Assembly: GCA_903830985.1 (NCBI GenBank)
Contig: CAIKVZ010000345.1
Span: forward strand, 1-49,362
Length of the DNA: 49,362 bases
Direction: 5' to 3'
Origin: an uncultured beta proteobacterium
GTDB lineage: Bacteria > Pseudomonadota > Gammaproteobacteria > Burkholderiales > Burkholderiaceae_C
The position numbers and the translations under genes were made by a program. Under the pieces are notes generated by a model. The model did not search any database and was not told the origin of the DNA. It saw only the letters and a program-made list of their open reading frames with translations. Shown in pieces: positions 39,482 through 48,857 of this stretch. Numbering within the stretch: the first letter of the stretch is position 1; each line of letters starts with the position of its first letter.

Positions 39482-40525
39482 ATGAAATCGATGCAAAAAT
39501 TTTTCGCGGCCAGCCTGATCGGCGCTGCTGCAATGGCCTGCGCCGGCATGGCGCTGGCACAAGATGTGACCGGCGCTGGCGCCACCTTCCCGGCGCCGCT
39601 GTACGCCAAGTGGGCTTCTGACTACAACAAGGCCACGGGCGTGAAGATCAACTACCAGTCGGTGGGTTCGGGCGCTGGCATCAAGCAGATCGACGCCAAG
39701 ACCGTGGCTTTCGGCGCCTCCGACATGCCTTTGACCGACGAAGTGCTCAAGACCAAGGGCCAGATGCAGTTCCCCACCGTCATCGGCGGCGTGGTTCCCG
39801 TCATCAACATCGTTGGCATGAAGCCGGGCCAGCTCAAGCTCACCGGTCAGGTGCTGGGCGATATTTACCTGGGCAAGATCACCAAGTGGAATGACGCGGC
39901 ACTCAAGGCCATCAACCCCGGTCTGGCCCTGCCTGACGCCGACATCGCCCCGGTGCGCCGCGCCGACGGTTCGGGTACCAGCTTCATCTTCACCAATTAC
40001 CTGTCCAAGGTGAACGCCGAGTGGAAGAGCAAGGTCGGCGAGGGCACAGCCGTGAACTGGCCCGCCGGCGCGGGTGGCAAGGGCAACGAAGGCGTGGCCG
40101 CCTTCGTGGGTCGCCTGCCCAACTCCATCGGTTATGTCGAGTACGCCTACGTCAAGCAGAACAAGATGGTGTACGCGCTGCTGCAAAACAGCGCCGGCAG
40201 CTTTGTCGCTCCGGAAGAAAACGCCTTCAAGGCGGCCGCTGCCGGTGCCGACTGGAGCAAGAGCTTCTACCAGATCCTGACGAACCAGCCTGGCAAGGAT
40301 TCGTGGCCCATGACGGGCGCCACCTTCATCATCATGCACAAGCTGCAGGACAAGCCGGCTGAAGCCACGGCCACGCTGAAGTTCTTCGACTGGGCCTACA
40401 AGAATGGCGACAAGGTGGCCGACGACCTCGACTACGTGGCCATGCCCGCAGCCGTGAAGACGCACATTGAAAAATCCTGGGCCGAAATCAAGGACGCTTC
40501 CGGCAAGTCCGTGGCTTTCAAGTAA
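39482..40525 (+). CDS. pstS: PstS, phosphate-binding periplasmic protein
   Basis: A 347-residue protein with signal peptide (about 1-26, GMALAQD). Phosphate site motifs are GAGATFPAPLYAKW, VGSGAGIKQI, FGASDMPL and RADGSGTSFIFTNYL. Later YLSKVNAEWKSKVG and IGYVEYAYVKQNKM are typical PstS. It captures phosphate for PstCAB. AAGGATTTATCC before ATG gives the ribosome-binding site. Confidence 0.97.
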   Translation: MKSMQKFFAASLIGAAAMACAGMALAQDVTGAGATFPAPLYAKWASDYNKATGVKINYQSVGSGAGIKQIDAKTVAFGASDMPLTDEVLKTKGQMQFPTVIGGVVPVINIVGMKPGQLKLTGQVLGDIYLGKITKWNDAALKAINPGLALPDADIAPVRRADGSGTSFIFTNYLSKVNAEWKSKVGEGTAVNWPAGAGGKGNEGVAAFVGRLPNSIGYVEYAYVKQNKMVYALLQNSAGSFVAPEENAFKAAAAGADWSKSFYQILTNQPGKDSWPMTGATFIIMHKLQDKPAEATATLKFFDWAYKNGDKVADDLDYVAMPAAVKTHIEKSWAEIKDASGKSVAFK

Positions 40526-40556
40526 GCACTGCTGACGTCCACCCAAGGGGCTGTCC

Positions 40557-41588
40557 TTGTCCTCGACTCTTCCTGTCAAGCCCGGGTCGTTCGATCTCGC
40601 ATCGAGCGGCCCGGCACGCACCATGACCACTTCTACTGCCAATCGAAATCCGCGCACCGGGCCGCTGTTTGATCGCATCTTTGGCGGATTTGCCATGGGT
40701 GCGGCGCTGCTCACGCTGTTCCTGCTGATCGCCATCCTGGGCTCGCTGGTCTTCGGCGCCTGGCCGGCGATTCACAAGTACGGACTGGGCTTTTTGACGA
40801 GCACGACCTGGGACCCGGTGAAGGAAGAGTTCGGCGGACTGGTGATGATTTACGGCACGCTGATGACCTCGGTCATCGCGCTGGCGATCGCCGTGCCGGT
40901 GAGCTTTGGCATTGCGCTGTTCCTTACGGAACTGTCGCCCGCCTGGCTCAAGCGCCCGCTGGGTACGGCCATCGAGCTGCTGGCCGCCGTGCCCTCCATC
41001 GTTTACGGCATGTGGGGCCTGCTGGTGTTCGGCCCCATCCTGGCCACGTACGTGCAAAAGCCGCTGCAGGGTCTGTTTTCCGGCGTTCCGTATCTGGGCG
41101 CTTTTTTCAGCGGCCCGCCGGTGGGCATTGGCATTTTGTCGGCCGGCATCATTCTGGCCATCATGATCATTCCCTTCATCGCCGCAGTGATGCGCGATGT
41201 GTTTGAAGTCACGCCACCCCTGCTCAAGGAATCGGCCTACGGCCTGGGTGCCACCACCTGGGAGGTGGTGTCCACCGTGGTGCTGCCGTATACCAAGGCC
41301 GGTGTCATGGGCGGCATCATGCTCGGTCTGGGTCGCGCTTTGGGCGAGACCATGGCCGTGACCTTCGTCATCGGCAACATGAACCAGCTCGACTCGCTGT
41401 CGCTGTTTCAGGCGGCCAACAGCATCACCTCGGCCCTGGCGAATGAATTCGCCGAAGCCGGTGAAGGCCTGCACCAGGCTTCGCTGATCTACCTGGGACT
41501 GGTGCTGTTCTTCATCACCTTTGTCGTGCTCTCGCTGTCCAAAGTGTTGCTGTCGCAACTGCAAAAAAGCGAAGGGAGCAAGTCATGA
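40557..41588 (+). CDS. pstC: PstC, phosphate ABC transporter permease
   Basis: A 343-residue permease with about six helices. TTG at 40557 has AAGGGG 6 bases upstream; ATG at 40623 ([10 protein letters not shown]) is the alternative giving 321 residues. Motifs: [34 protein letters not shown] (in parts), [15 protein letters not shown], and the EAA loop [24 protein letters not shown]. Ends in ATGA overlap with pstA. Confidence 0.95.
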   Translation: MSSTLPVKPGSFDLASSGPARTMTTSTANRNPRTGPLFDRIFGGFAMGAALLTLFLLIAILGSLVFGAWPAIHKYGLGFLTSTTWDPVKEEFGGLVMIYGTLMTSVIALAIAVPVSFGIALFLTELSPAWLKRPLGTAIELLAAVPSIVYGMWGLLVFGPILATYVQKPLQGLFSGVPYLGAFFSGPPVGIGILSAGIILAIMIIPFIAAVMRDVFEVTPPLLKESAYGLGATTWEVVSTVVLPYTKAGVMGGIMLGLGRALGETMAVTFVIGNMNQLDSLSLFQAANSITSALANEFAEAGEGLHQASLIYLGLVLFFITFVVLSLSKVLLSQLQKSEGSKS

Positions 41589-42469
41589 ACGCCACTGTCG
41601 CTGCACAAGCGGCCAGCATCGCGCTGGACGCGCGCGAAGCCAAGTACGCCAAGCGCAAGCTCATCAACCGCATTGCCGTCGCGCTCTCCATGGGTGCCAT
41701 GCTGTTCGGCCTGTTCTGGCTGGCCTGGATCCTGTGGGAAACCATACGCCTGGGCGTGTCCGGTCTGGTCCTGACCACCTTCACCGAGAGCACGCCGCCA
41801 CCGAACGAAGTCGGCGGCCTGGCCAACGCCATCTACGGCTCGGTGCTGATGGTGGCGCTGGCCACCTTTGTCGGCGCGCCCATCGGCATCATGGCCGGCA
41901 TCTACCTGGCCGAGTACAACCCCAAGGGCTGGCTGGCATCGGTGACGCGCTTTGTCAACGACATCCTGCTGTCCGCGCCCTCCATCGTCATCGGCCTGTT
42001 CGTCTACGCCATCGTGGTGGCGCGCTTCAAGAGCTTTTCCGGCTGGGCCGGTGTGGTGGCGCTGGCGCTGATCGTGATCCCCGTGGTGATACGCACCACC
42101 GAAAACATGCTGCAACTCGTGCCGGCGGGACTGCGCGAAGCGGCTTACGCGCTGGGTGCACCCAAGTGGAAAGTGATCCTGGGCATCACGCTCAAGGCCG
42201 CACGCTCCGGCGTGGTCACCGGCATCCTGCTGGCCGTGGCGCGCATTGCGGGCGAGACCGCACCGCTGCTGTTCACGGCCTTGAGCAACCAGTTCTGGAC
42301 CTCGGACCTGGGTGGCCCCATTGCCAGCCTGCCGGTGACGATCTTCAAGTTCGCCATGAGTCCTTACGAGAACTGGCAGCAACTGGCCTGGGCGGGGGTA
42401 TTCCTGATCACCGCAGCCGTGCTGGGCCTGAACATCCTGGCGCGCGTGCTGACGCGGCAAAAGCATTGA
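41585..42469 (+). CDS. pstA: PstA, phosphate ABC transporter permease
   Basis: A 294-residue permease with six helices ([50 protein letters not shown] in parts). [16 protein letters not shown] and the EAA loop [22 protein letters not shown] are typical PstA. It starts in ATGA overlap with pstC and lies 15 bases before pstB. Confidence 0.96.
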   Translation: MNATVAAQAASIALDAREAKYAKRKLINRIAVALSMGAMLFGLFWLAWILWETIRLGVSGLVLTTFTESTPPPNEVGGLANAIYGSVLMVALATFVGAPIGIMAGIYLAEYNPKGWLASVTRFVNDILLSAPSIVIGLFVYAIVVARFKSFSGWAGVVALALIVIPVVIRTTENMLQLVPAGLREAAYALGAPKWKVILGITLKAARSGVVTGILLAVARIAGETAPLLFTALSNQFWTSDLGGPIASLPVTIFKFAMSPYENWQQLAWAGVFLITAAVLGLNILARVLTRQKH

Positions 42470-42484
42470 ACAAGATTTGACACC

Positions 42485-43264
42485 ATGAACACACTCACAT
42501 TGGCAGATGAAAAGTCGAAGATTTCGGTCAAGGGCCTGAATTTCTTCTATGGCAAGTTCCACGCGCTCAAGGACATCAACCTGGAGATCCCCGAGAACAA
42601 GGTGACGGCCTTTATCGGTCCATCGGGCTGCGGCAAGTCGACGCTGTTGCGCGTCTTCAACCGCATGTTCGAGCTCTACCCGGAGCAGCGCGCCGAAGGC
42701 CAGATCATGCTCGACGGCGAGAACCTGCTGACCTCGAAAAAGGACGTGGCCCTGCTGCGCGCCAAGGTCGGCATGGTGTTCCAGAAGCCCACGCCGTTTC
42801 CGATGTCGATCTTCGACAACATTGCCTTTGGCGTGAAGCTGTTCGAGAACCTGAACCGCTCCGACATGGAAGAGCGGGTTGAATCGGCGCTGCGCAAGGC
42901 CGCACTGTGGACCGAGGTCAAGGACAAGCTCAATCAGAGCGGCTCCGGACTGTCGGGCGGGCAGCAGCAGCGTTTGTGCATTGCGCGCGGCATTGCCATC
43001 AAGCCCGAAGTGCTGCTGCTGGACGAACCCTGTTCGGCCCTGGACCCGATCTCCACGGCCAAGATCGAGGAGTTGATCGTCGAGCTCAAGAGCGACTACA
43101 CCGTGGTGATCGTCACGCACAACATGCAGCAGGCGGCGCGCTGCAGCGACTACACGGCCTACATGTACCTGGGCGACCTGGTGGAATTTGGCGCGACCGA
43201 GCAGATGTTCTTCAAGCCCGGACGCCAGGAGACGGAAGACTACATCACGGGACGCTTCGGTTAG
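42485..43264 (+). CDS. pstB: PstB, phosphate ABC transporter ATPase
   Basis: A 259-residue ATPase: [12 protein letters not shown] (Walker A), [72 protein letters not shown]. These are all diagnostic for PstB. It ends 59 bases before phoU. Confidence 0.97.
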   Translation: MNTLTLADEKSKISVKGLNFFYGKFHALKDINLEIPENKVTAFIGPSGCGKSTLLRVFNRMFELYPEQRAEGQIMLDGENLLTSKKDVALLRAKVGMVFQKPTPFPMSIFDNIAFGVKLFENLNRSDMEERVESALRKAALWTEVKDKLNQSGSGLSGGQQQRLCIARGIAIKPEVLLLDEPCSALDPISTAKIEELIVELKSDYTVVIVTHNMQQAARCSDYTAYMYLGDLVEFGATEQMFFKPGRQETEDYITGRFG

Positions 43265-43323
43265 TATTCGCCGCCAATTAAAGCGCAGGTACCGGTTTCG
43301 ACAACATCAGGGAATGAAAAATC

Positions 43324-44025
43324 ATGGGTGACAAACATCTGTCCAGCCAGTTCGACAGCGAACTCAGCAGCGTTTCCACGCGCGTCATGGAAATGGGCGG
43401 TCTGGTGGAGTCGCAGATTCGCACGGCGGTGTATGCGCTGGCCGAGTTCAGCGTCGAGGCCGCCACGCAGGTGACCGAGGCCGAGCGCCGCGTCAACCTG
43501 ATGGAGTTGGAGATCGACCGCGAGCTCTCGAGCATCATCGCTCGGCGCCAGCCCACGGCGCGTGATCTGCGCCTGCTCATCGGCATCTCCAAGATCACGG
43601 CGAACCTGGAGCGCGCCGGCGACGAGGCCGACAAGGTGGCGCGCATGGTGAAGTCCATCATCAACTCCGGCTCGACCCGTGTGCTGCCGGCGGGCGAACT
43701 GCGCGTGGCGGCCGATCTGGCTTCGGGCCTGCTGCGCAAGGCGCTGGACGCCTTTGCCCGCCTTGACGCTTCGATGGCAGTGTCGATCCTGAAAGAGGAC
43801 GACGCCGTCGACCGCGAGTTCGACGGCTTCGTGCGCAAGCTCATCACCTACATGATGGAAGACCCGCGCACCATCTCGGCCAGCCTGGATCTGCTGTTCC
43901 TGGCCAAGTCGATCGAGCGCATCGGTGACCACGCGAAGAACATCGCCGAGGTCATCATCTATGTGGTCAAGGGCGAAGACATCCGCCACTCGTCGATGCA
44001 AGCCATCGAGGCGGTGGTGGGATGA
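43324..44025 (+). CDS. phoU: PhoU, phosphate-transport regulator
   Basis: A 233-residue protein of paired three-helix bundles with metal-binding (E/D)xxxD motifs (RAGDEADKVARM and RIGDHAKNIAEVIIY). It starts MGDKHLSSQFDSELSSV as PhoU. It links PstSCAB status to PhoR. The stop overlaps the phoB start by ATGA. AGGGAATG lies before its ATG. Confidence 0.96.
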   Translation: MGDKHLSSQFDSELSSVSTRVMEMGGLVESQIRTAVYALAEFSVEAATQVTEAERRVNLMELEIDRELSSIIARRQPTARDLRLLIGISKITANLERAGDEADKVARMVKSIINSGSTRVLPAGELRVAADLASGLLRKALDAFARLDASMAVSILKEDDAVDREFDGFVRKLITYMMEDPRTISASLDLLFLAKSIERIGDHAKNIAEVIIYVVKGEDIRHSSMQAIEAVVG

Positions 44026-44720
44026 GAAAAGCACCTCGCGTCCTGATCGTCGAAGACGAACCGGCGATCGCCGAGTTGATCGCGGTGAACCTGCGGCACA
44101 ACGGCTTTGCGCCGGTCTGGGCGTCCGATGGCGATGTGGCGCAGCGCGAACTCGACGCGGTGCTGCCCGAAGTCATCCTGCTTGACTGGATGCTGCCCGG
44201 CCAGAGCGGCGTCTCGCTGGCGCGCAAGTGGCGTGCGGATCCGCGTACCAAGGCCGTGCCGATTTTGATGCTGACGGCGCGGGGCGACGAGTCTGACAAG
44301 GTGGCTGGGCTGGACGCCGGCGCTGACGACTACATCACCAAGCCTTTTTCCACGCAGGAACTGTTGGCGCGCATGCGCGCCGTGCTGCGCCGACGCGCCC
44401 CGGAGCAGGTGGCCGACTCGGTCACCATGGGCGAACTGGTGCTGGACGGCGCCACCTACCGCGTGTCCTACCAGGGCCAGTCGCTCAAGCTCGGGCCCAC
44501 CGAATTCAAGCTGCTGCATTTCTTCATGAAGCACGCCGAGCGCGTGCACAGTCGCGGGCAGTTGCTCGACAAGGTCTGGGGCGATCACGTGTTCATCGAG
44601 GAACGCACGGTGGACGTGCACGTGAAGCGCCTGCGCGAATCGCTGGGCGACGCCGGCATCATGGTCGAGACGGTGCGCGGCGCCGGTTACCGACTCACGG
44701 CCCAGCCAGTGCGCGCCTGA
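44022..44720 (+). CDS. phoB: PhoB, phosphate response regulator
   Basis: A 232-residue OmpR/PhoB-type regulator. The receiver (about 1-120) shows VEDEP, LLDWMLPG (phospho-Asp), MLTARG and DDYITKPFS. The winged-helix domain (about 130-230) shows LGPTEFKLLHFFMKHAERVHSRGQLLD, ERTVDVHVKRLRESL and VRGAGYRL. It is expected to bind the Pho boxes described here. Start in ATGA overlap with phoU. Confidence 0.97.
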   Translation: MRKAPRVLIVEDEPAIAELIAVNLRHNGFAPVWASDGDVAQRELDAVLPEVILLDWMLPGQSGVSLARKWRADPRTKAVPILMLTARGDESDKVAGLDAGADDYITKPFSTQELLARMRAVLRRRAPEQVADSVTMGELVLDGATYRVSYQGQSLKLGPTEFKLLHFFMKHAERVHSRGQLLDKVWGDHVFIEERTVDVHVKRLRESLGDAGIMVETVRGAGYRLTAQPVRA

Positions 44721-44732
44721 TCGCGGCCTGTC

Positions 44733-46070
44733 ATGTTTTGGCGCGCGCTGCGGTTTTTCCTGTTTCAGTCGGTGGGAGCGTTGCTGGGCTATTTTTTCTG
44801 GCCATTGCACGATCCCTTGCGCGGCGCCCTGTTGGGTGCCGTGCTGGCCGCTGTGGTGTGGCTGCTGATTGATTTGCGCCGTGGCTTCAGTCTGCTGCGC
44901 TGGCTGCGCCAGGGCGAGTTGGCAGAGTGGCCCGAATTGCCGGGACTGTGGGGCGAGGTGGGCGCCAGGGCGCGCTCGCTGCTCAAGGCGCGCGAGCGCG
45001 ATCTGGCGCAAAGTGACGCGCGTCTGACCGATTTTTTGTCGGCCATCCAGCATTCGCCCAACGGCGTGGTGCTGCTCGACCCACAAGGCTGCATTGAATG
45101 GTGCAACCGCACGGCAACCGAGCATTTTGGCTTTGACCCGCAGCGCGACCTGCAGCAGCACCTGGGCAATCTGGTGCGTGACCCGGCATTTGCCGCTTAC
45201 CAGGCGGCGCAGGACTTCAGCCATGCCGTGGTGATTCCAAGCCCGCGCAGCACGGTGAGCCGGCCCATGCGGCTGTCGGTGGACCTGCATCCCTACGGCG
45301 AGGGCCGAAAGCTGCTGCTGTCGCGCGATGTGACGGCCGTGGAACTGGCCGAGACCATGCGGCGCGATTTTGTGGCGAATGTGTCGCACGAAATCCGTAC
45401 GCCCCTGACTGTGCTCAGTGGCTTCGTGGAAACCCTGCAGAATCTGCCTTTGTCACCCGAGGAACAGCAGCGCTATCTGGCACTGATGGCGCAGCAGGCG
45501 CAGCGCATGCAGTTGCTGGTCAGCGATCTGCTCACCCTGTCGCGCCTGGAGGGCAGTCCACCGCCGCCGGCCGACGAATGGCGTGACGTCAAGCTTCTGA
45601 TGGAGCACTGCGAACGCGAGGCCATGGCCTTGTCGGAGCTGCTGTCGGCGCAGTCGCATCAGTTCACTTTCTCGGCACCAGCCGATGTGGAACTGGCGGG
45701 CGCCAGTACCGAACTGCTCAGCGCCATGTCGAATCTGGTGAGCAACGCCGTGCGCTACACGCCTGCGGGCGGCAAGATCGATGTGCAGTGGAACATGCTG
45801 GCGGATGGTCGTGCCGAATTTTCCGTGCAGGATACGGGGCCCGGCATTGCACCCGAGCACTTGCCGCGACTGACCGAGCGTTTCTACCGGGTGGATCGCA
45901 GCCGCGCGCGCGAGACCGGCGGCACCGGCTTGGGCCTGGCCATCGTCAAGCATGTGGCGCAGCGCCATGGCGCGCAGCTGCGCATCAACAGCACGCCCGG
46001 GCAAGGGTCGCGCTTCGTGATCAGCTTCCCGGCCCACCGGATCTGCGTTCGCGCGCGCGCTGCGAGCTGA
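44733..46070 (+). CDS. phoR: PhoR, phosphate sensor histidine kinase
   Basis: A 445-residue kinase. The N-terminal membrane hairpin (about 5-55: FLFQSVGALLGYFFWPLHDPL, LGAVLAAVVWLLIDL) is followed by a PAS domain (about 100-200; SPNGVVLLDPQGCIEWCN). The HisKA domain follows (VANVSHEIRTPLTVLSGF, phospho-His), then HATPase (SNAVRYTPAGG, DTGPGIAPEHL, GGTGLGLAIVKHV). It starts 12 bases after phoB. Confidence 0.96.
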   Translation: MFWRALRFFLFQSVGALLGYFFWPLHDPLRGALLGAVLAAVVWLLIDLRRGFSLLRWLRQGELAEWPELPGLWGEVGARARSLLKARERDLAQSDARLTDFLSAIQHSPNGVVLLDPQGCIEWCNRTATEHFGFDPQRDLQQHLGNLVRDPAFAAYQAAQDFSHAVVIPSPRSTVSRPMRLSVDLHPYGEGRKLLLSRDVTAVELAETMRRDFVANVSHEIRTPLTVLSGFVETLQNLPLSPEEQQRYLALMAQQAQRMQLLVSDLLTLSRLEGSPPPPADEWRDVKLLMEHCEREAMALSELLSAQSHQFTFSAPADVELAGASTELLSAMSNLVSNAVRYTPAGGKIDVQWNMLADGRAEFSVQDTGPGIAPEHLPRLTERFYRVDRSRARETGGTGLGLAIVKHVAQRHGAQLRINSTPGQGSRFVISFPAHRICVRARAAS

Positions 46071-46085
46071 AGCCAGGGCTTCAGC
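46066..46085. terminator. Perfect 9-bp hairpin over both stop codons of phoR and gor
   Basis: GCTGAAGCC-AG-GGCTTCAGC. The phoR stop (46068-46070) is in the left arm and the gor stop (46081-46083) is in the right arm. There is no T-run, so it may be a weak bidirectional terminator or a block to RNA decay. Confidence 0.5.
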
Positions 46086-47487
46086 CTGGCCGGATCCAGG
46101 GTTCGCGCATCGTGACGAATTCTTCCGCCGAGGTCGGGTGGATGCCGATGGTGGCGTCGAACAGCGCCTTGGTGGCGCCGGCCTTCATCGCCACCGCGAA
46201 ACCCTGCACGATTTCACCGGCCTCGGCGCCCACCATGTGCAGTCCCACGACGCGGTCGCTGGCGTCGTCGACGATCAGCTTCATCAGCGTGCGTTCGGAG
46301 CTGCCGCTGAGCGTATGCCGCAGCGCCTTGAACTCACTGCGGTACAACGTGACGGCGCCAAATTTTTCCCGTGCCTGGGCCTCGGAGAAACCCACCGTGC
46401 CGATGCTGGGCTGGGTGAACACCGCGGTCGGGATGAAGTCGTAGCTCATGCTGCGTGCGGCCCGTCCCGGCGCGGGCCCGAACAGCTGGTCCACCACCAC
46501 CATGGCCTCGCCCAGCGCCACGGGCGTGAGTTGCACGCGCGAGGTGACGTCGCCCACCGCAAAGATCGAGGGCACATTCGTGGCGTAGCGTTCATCCACC
46601 CGCACCGCGCCGTCCGGGCCCTGCGCCACACCCGCCTGTTCCAGGCCCAGACCGGCCACCAGGGGCACGCGCCCCGTGGCATAGAGCACGGCGTCGACCA
46701 TCAGAACTGCGCCGCCCGCGCTGCGCACCGCCAGACCCTGCGCTGTGCGTTCGATGGCGGTGACCTCGGTGTTGAGTTGCAGGGCTATGCCGGTCTTGCG
46801 CATTTCGGCCGCGACAAATTGGCGGATGTCTTCGTCAAAGCCGCGCAGCACCTGGGCGCCCCGGTAGAACTGGGTCACCTGCGCGCCCAGTCCGTTGAAG
46901 ATCGAAGCGAACTCGCAAGCGATGTAGCCGCCGCCGACGATCAGCAGGCGTTGGGGAAATGGCTCCAGATCGAAAATTTCGTTCGAGGTGATGACCAGTT
47001 CACGTCCCGGGAAATCGGGCACATGGGGCTGGCCACCGACGGCGATCAGCAGTTGTCTGGCGCGCACGCGCTCGATGCTGCAGGCGCCGTCCTGCCAGAC
47101 CTCGATGTCCGCGGTGTGCGCGTCGACCAGGCGGGCGAAGCCGTTGACGAGGCGCACGCCGGCGCCGACCAGCAGCTTCTGGTAGACGCCATTGAGGCGC
47201 GCGATCTCGGCCCGACGGTTCGTTTTCAGCTTGCGCCAGTTCAGCCGCGGCGCCGGGCCCTCCCAGCCAAACCCTCGCGCCTCGTGGAAGGCCTCGCCAT
47301 AGTGCGCGGCGTAGCTGTAGAGCTTCTTCGGAATACAGCCCACATTGACGCAGGTGCCGCCCAGCCCCGCTGTGCCGCCGGCCTCGGCGAGCAGCACACG
47401 AGCGCCGCGTTGCGCTGCCATGCGGGCCGCGCGCACCCCGCCGCTGCCACCGCCAATGACCAACAAATCGACATCGAACAACTGCAT
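46081..47487 (-). CDS. gor: Glutathione-disulfide reductase
   Basis: A 468-residue flavoenzyme (usual 450). FAD motif GGGSGGVRAARMAA; redox disulfide GGTCVNVGCIPKKLY (CxxxxC); NAD(P) motif VGGGYIACEFA followed by FYRGAQVLRGF with the Arg pair that selects NADPH; C-terminal HPTSAEEFV (catalytic His, Glu). It reduces GSSG with NADPH. The start MQLFDVDLLVI is at 47487; the upstream extension is shadow. No promoter signal seen. Confidence 0.95.
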   Translation of the reverse strand: MQLFDVDLLVIGGGSGGVRAARMAAQRGARVLLAEAGGTAGLGGTCVNVGCIPKKLYSYAAHYGEAFHEARGFGWEGPAPRLNWRKLKTNRRAEIARLNGVYQKLLVGAGVRLVNGFARLVDAHTADIEVWQDGACSIERVRARQLLIAVGGQPHVPDFPGRELVITSNEIFDLEPFPQRLLIVGGGYIACEFASIFNGLGAQVTQFYRGAQVLRGFDEDIRQFVAAEMRKTGIALQLNTEVTAIERTAQGLAVRSAGGAVLMVDAVLYATGRVPLVAGLGLEQAGVAQGPDGAVRVDERYATNVPSIFAVGDVTSRVQLTPVALGEAMVVVDQLFGPAPGRAARSMSYDFIPTAVFTQPSIGTVGFSEAQAREKFGAVTLYRSEFKALRHTLSGSSERTLMKLIVDDASDRVVGLHMVGAEAGEIVQGFAVAMKAGATKALFDATIGIHPTSAEEFVTMREPWIRPG

Positions 47488-47589
47488 GAAAACTCCCTTG
47501 GTATGTGTTCTTATAGTCTGATTCCGAAGGAGTGTCCTGGGCGCGGCCTTCGGTACAGGTTTCCTTTGGTCACATCGAGGCTTAAAGAA

Positions 47590-48495
47590 ATGCAAACCCT
47601 GAAGTCCCGTCTTCTTTACCACGTCGTCAAGTACCAACTGGCCAAGCTGGGACGAATGAATCTGTCATTGCCCGAATACCGGATGGCGCGCGAAGCTGCG
47701 GCCACGCGCCTGTTCCGGATGCCGACCGGCGTGACGGTGCAAGCGGCGAGGCTCGGTGCCTGTGACGGCGAATGGCTGCATCCTGGCGATCGGGTCGGCG
47801 CGGGAATCGTGCTGTACCTGCACGGTGGCGCGTACACGGGCGGTTCCTGCATCACCCATCGGGCCCTGGCGGCCCGGCTGGCCCTGGCTGCGAACAGCAG
47901 GCTCTTCCATCTGGGCTACCGCCTCGCACCCGAGCATCCTTTTCCGGCGGCGCTCGACGATGCGGTGGCCGCTTACGCGGCGCTGGGCCTGGCGCACCCT
48001 GGTACCCCGATCGCCATTTCCGGCGATTCCGCCGGGGCGGGACTGGCCTTGTCCCTGGCCATCACCTTGCGCGACCGTGGCATGACCCGACCCGCTGCGC
48101 TGGCGTTGATGTCGCCATGGACCGATCTGGCCTTGAGCCACGGCACGCACCAGACAAAGGCTGGCGTGGACCCCTACTTTCCGTCCAAGGAGCGGCTGAC
48201 GATAGCGGCGGCCCACTACGCCGGCGCCACCGCGTTGCGTCATCCCCTGGTGTCGCCGCACTATGCCGATGTGCACGGTCTGCCGCCGACGCTGATCCAC
48301 GTCGGAACGCTGGAGGCACTGCTGGATGACTCGCTGTTGCTGGGCGAACGCATGAACGCGCAGGGGTCGAGCGCCACCGTCAGGCAATTTGCAGGCATGT
48401 GGCATGTCTGGCAAACGCTGCATGGAAGGATGCGGGAGGCGGATGAGTCGCTGGAGGCGTTGGGCGCCTTTATCGGCGCGCACCTGGGTCGATAG
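47590..48495 (+). CDS. Alpha/beta hydrolase of the hormone-sensitive-lipase/acetyl-hydrolase family
   Basis: A 301-residue esterase starting MQTLKSRLLYHVVKY (AAAGAA before the ATG). The HSL signature LYLHGGAYTGGS gives the oxyanion hole. The nucleophile is in ISGDSAGAGLAL, the Asp near GTLEALLDD, and the His in GMWHVWQ. Substrate unknown; short-chain esters are likely. It stands between gor (divergent) and DUF721 (convergent). Confidence 0.88.
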   Translation: MQTLKSRLLYHVVKYQLAKLGRMNLSLPEYRMAREAAATRLFRMPTGVTVQAARLGACDGEWLHPGDRVGAGIVLYLHGGAYTGGSCITHRALAARLALAANSRLFHLGYRLAPEHPFPAALDDAVAAYAALGLAHPGTPIAISGDSAGAGLALSLAITLRDRGMTRPAALALMSPWTDLALSHGTHQTKAGVDPYFPSKERLTIAAAHYAGATALRHPLVSPHYADVHGLPPTLIHVGTLEALLDDSLLLGERMNAQGSSATVRQFAGMWHVWQTLHGRMREADESLEALGAFIGAHLGR

Positions 48496-48521
48496 CGTGA
48501 TACGGAGGCAGGGCCCCAAAA

Positions 48522-48824
48522 TCAGAGCATTTGGACTTTCAGCCGAATCGAGTTAACCTCCCACCCCTTGCTGCGCAGATGGCTTTGCAGTGTCGGCAGC
48601 AGTTGCCGCAGCTTAGCCGCAGCGGCGTTGCTGCTCACCAGCAAGCACCAGGTCGCACCGTCCACCGGACCGGCCTTGACTGCGCCGCGCAGGGCAGGCG
48701 GCAACAGCGGCTCAATGGAACGCAGCCGGGCGCTTGAGTCGCGCACCAGTTCCGTCAGCCTGGCCAGCGACGATGATTCCTGGCTCGCTTGCTGCAGTGA
48801 CACGGCGTAGTGGCGACGAATCAT
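48522..48824 (-). CDS. DUF721 (DciA-like) protein
   Basis: A 100-residue protein with LLPPALRGAVKAGPVDGATWCLLVSSNAAAAKLRQLLP (in parts), the KH-like fold and length of DUF721. DciA-type members help load replicative helicase; short Comamonadaceae versions are less studied. It starts at 48824. It lies head-to-head with the M23 peptidase gene, 33 bases apart. Confidence 0.8.
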   Translation of the reverse strand: MIRRHYAVSLQQASQESSSLARLTELVRDSSARLRSIEPLLPPALRGAVKAGPVDGATWCLLVSSNAAAAKLRQLLPTLQSHLRSKGWEVNSIRLKVQML

Positions 48825-48857
48825 GGTGTTCGGTGATGAATGGATGAGGGGAAAACA

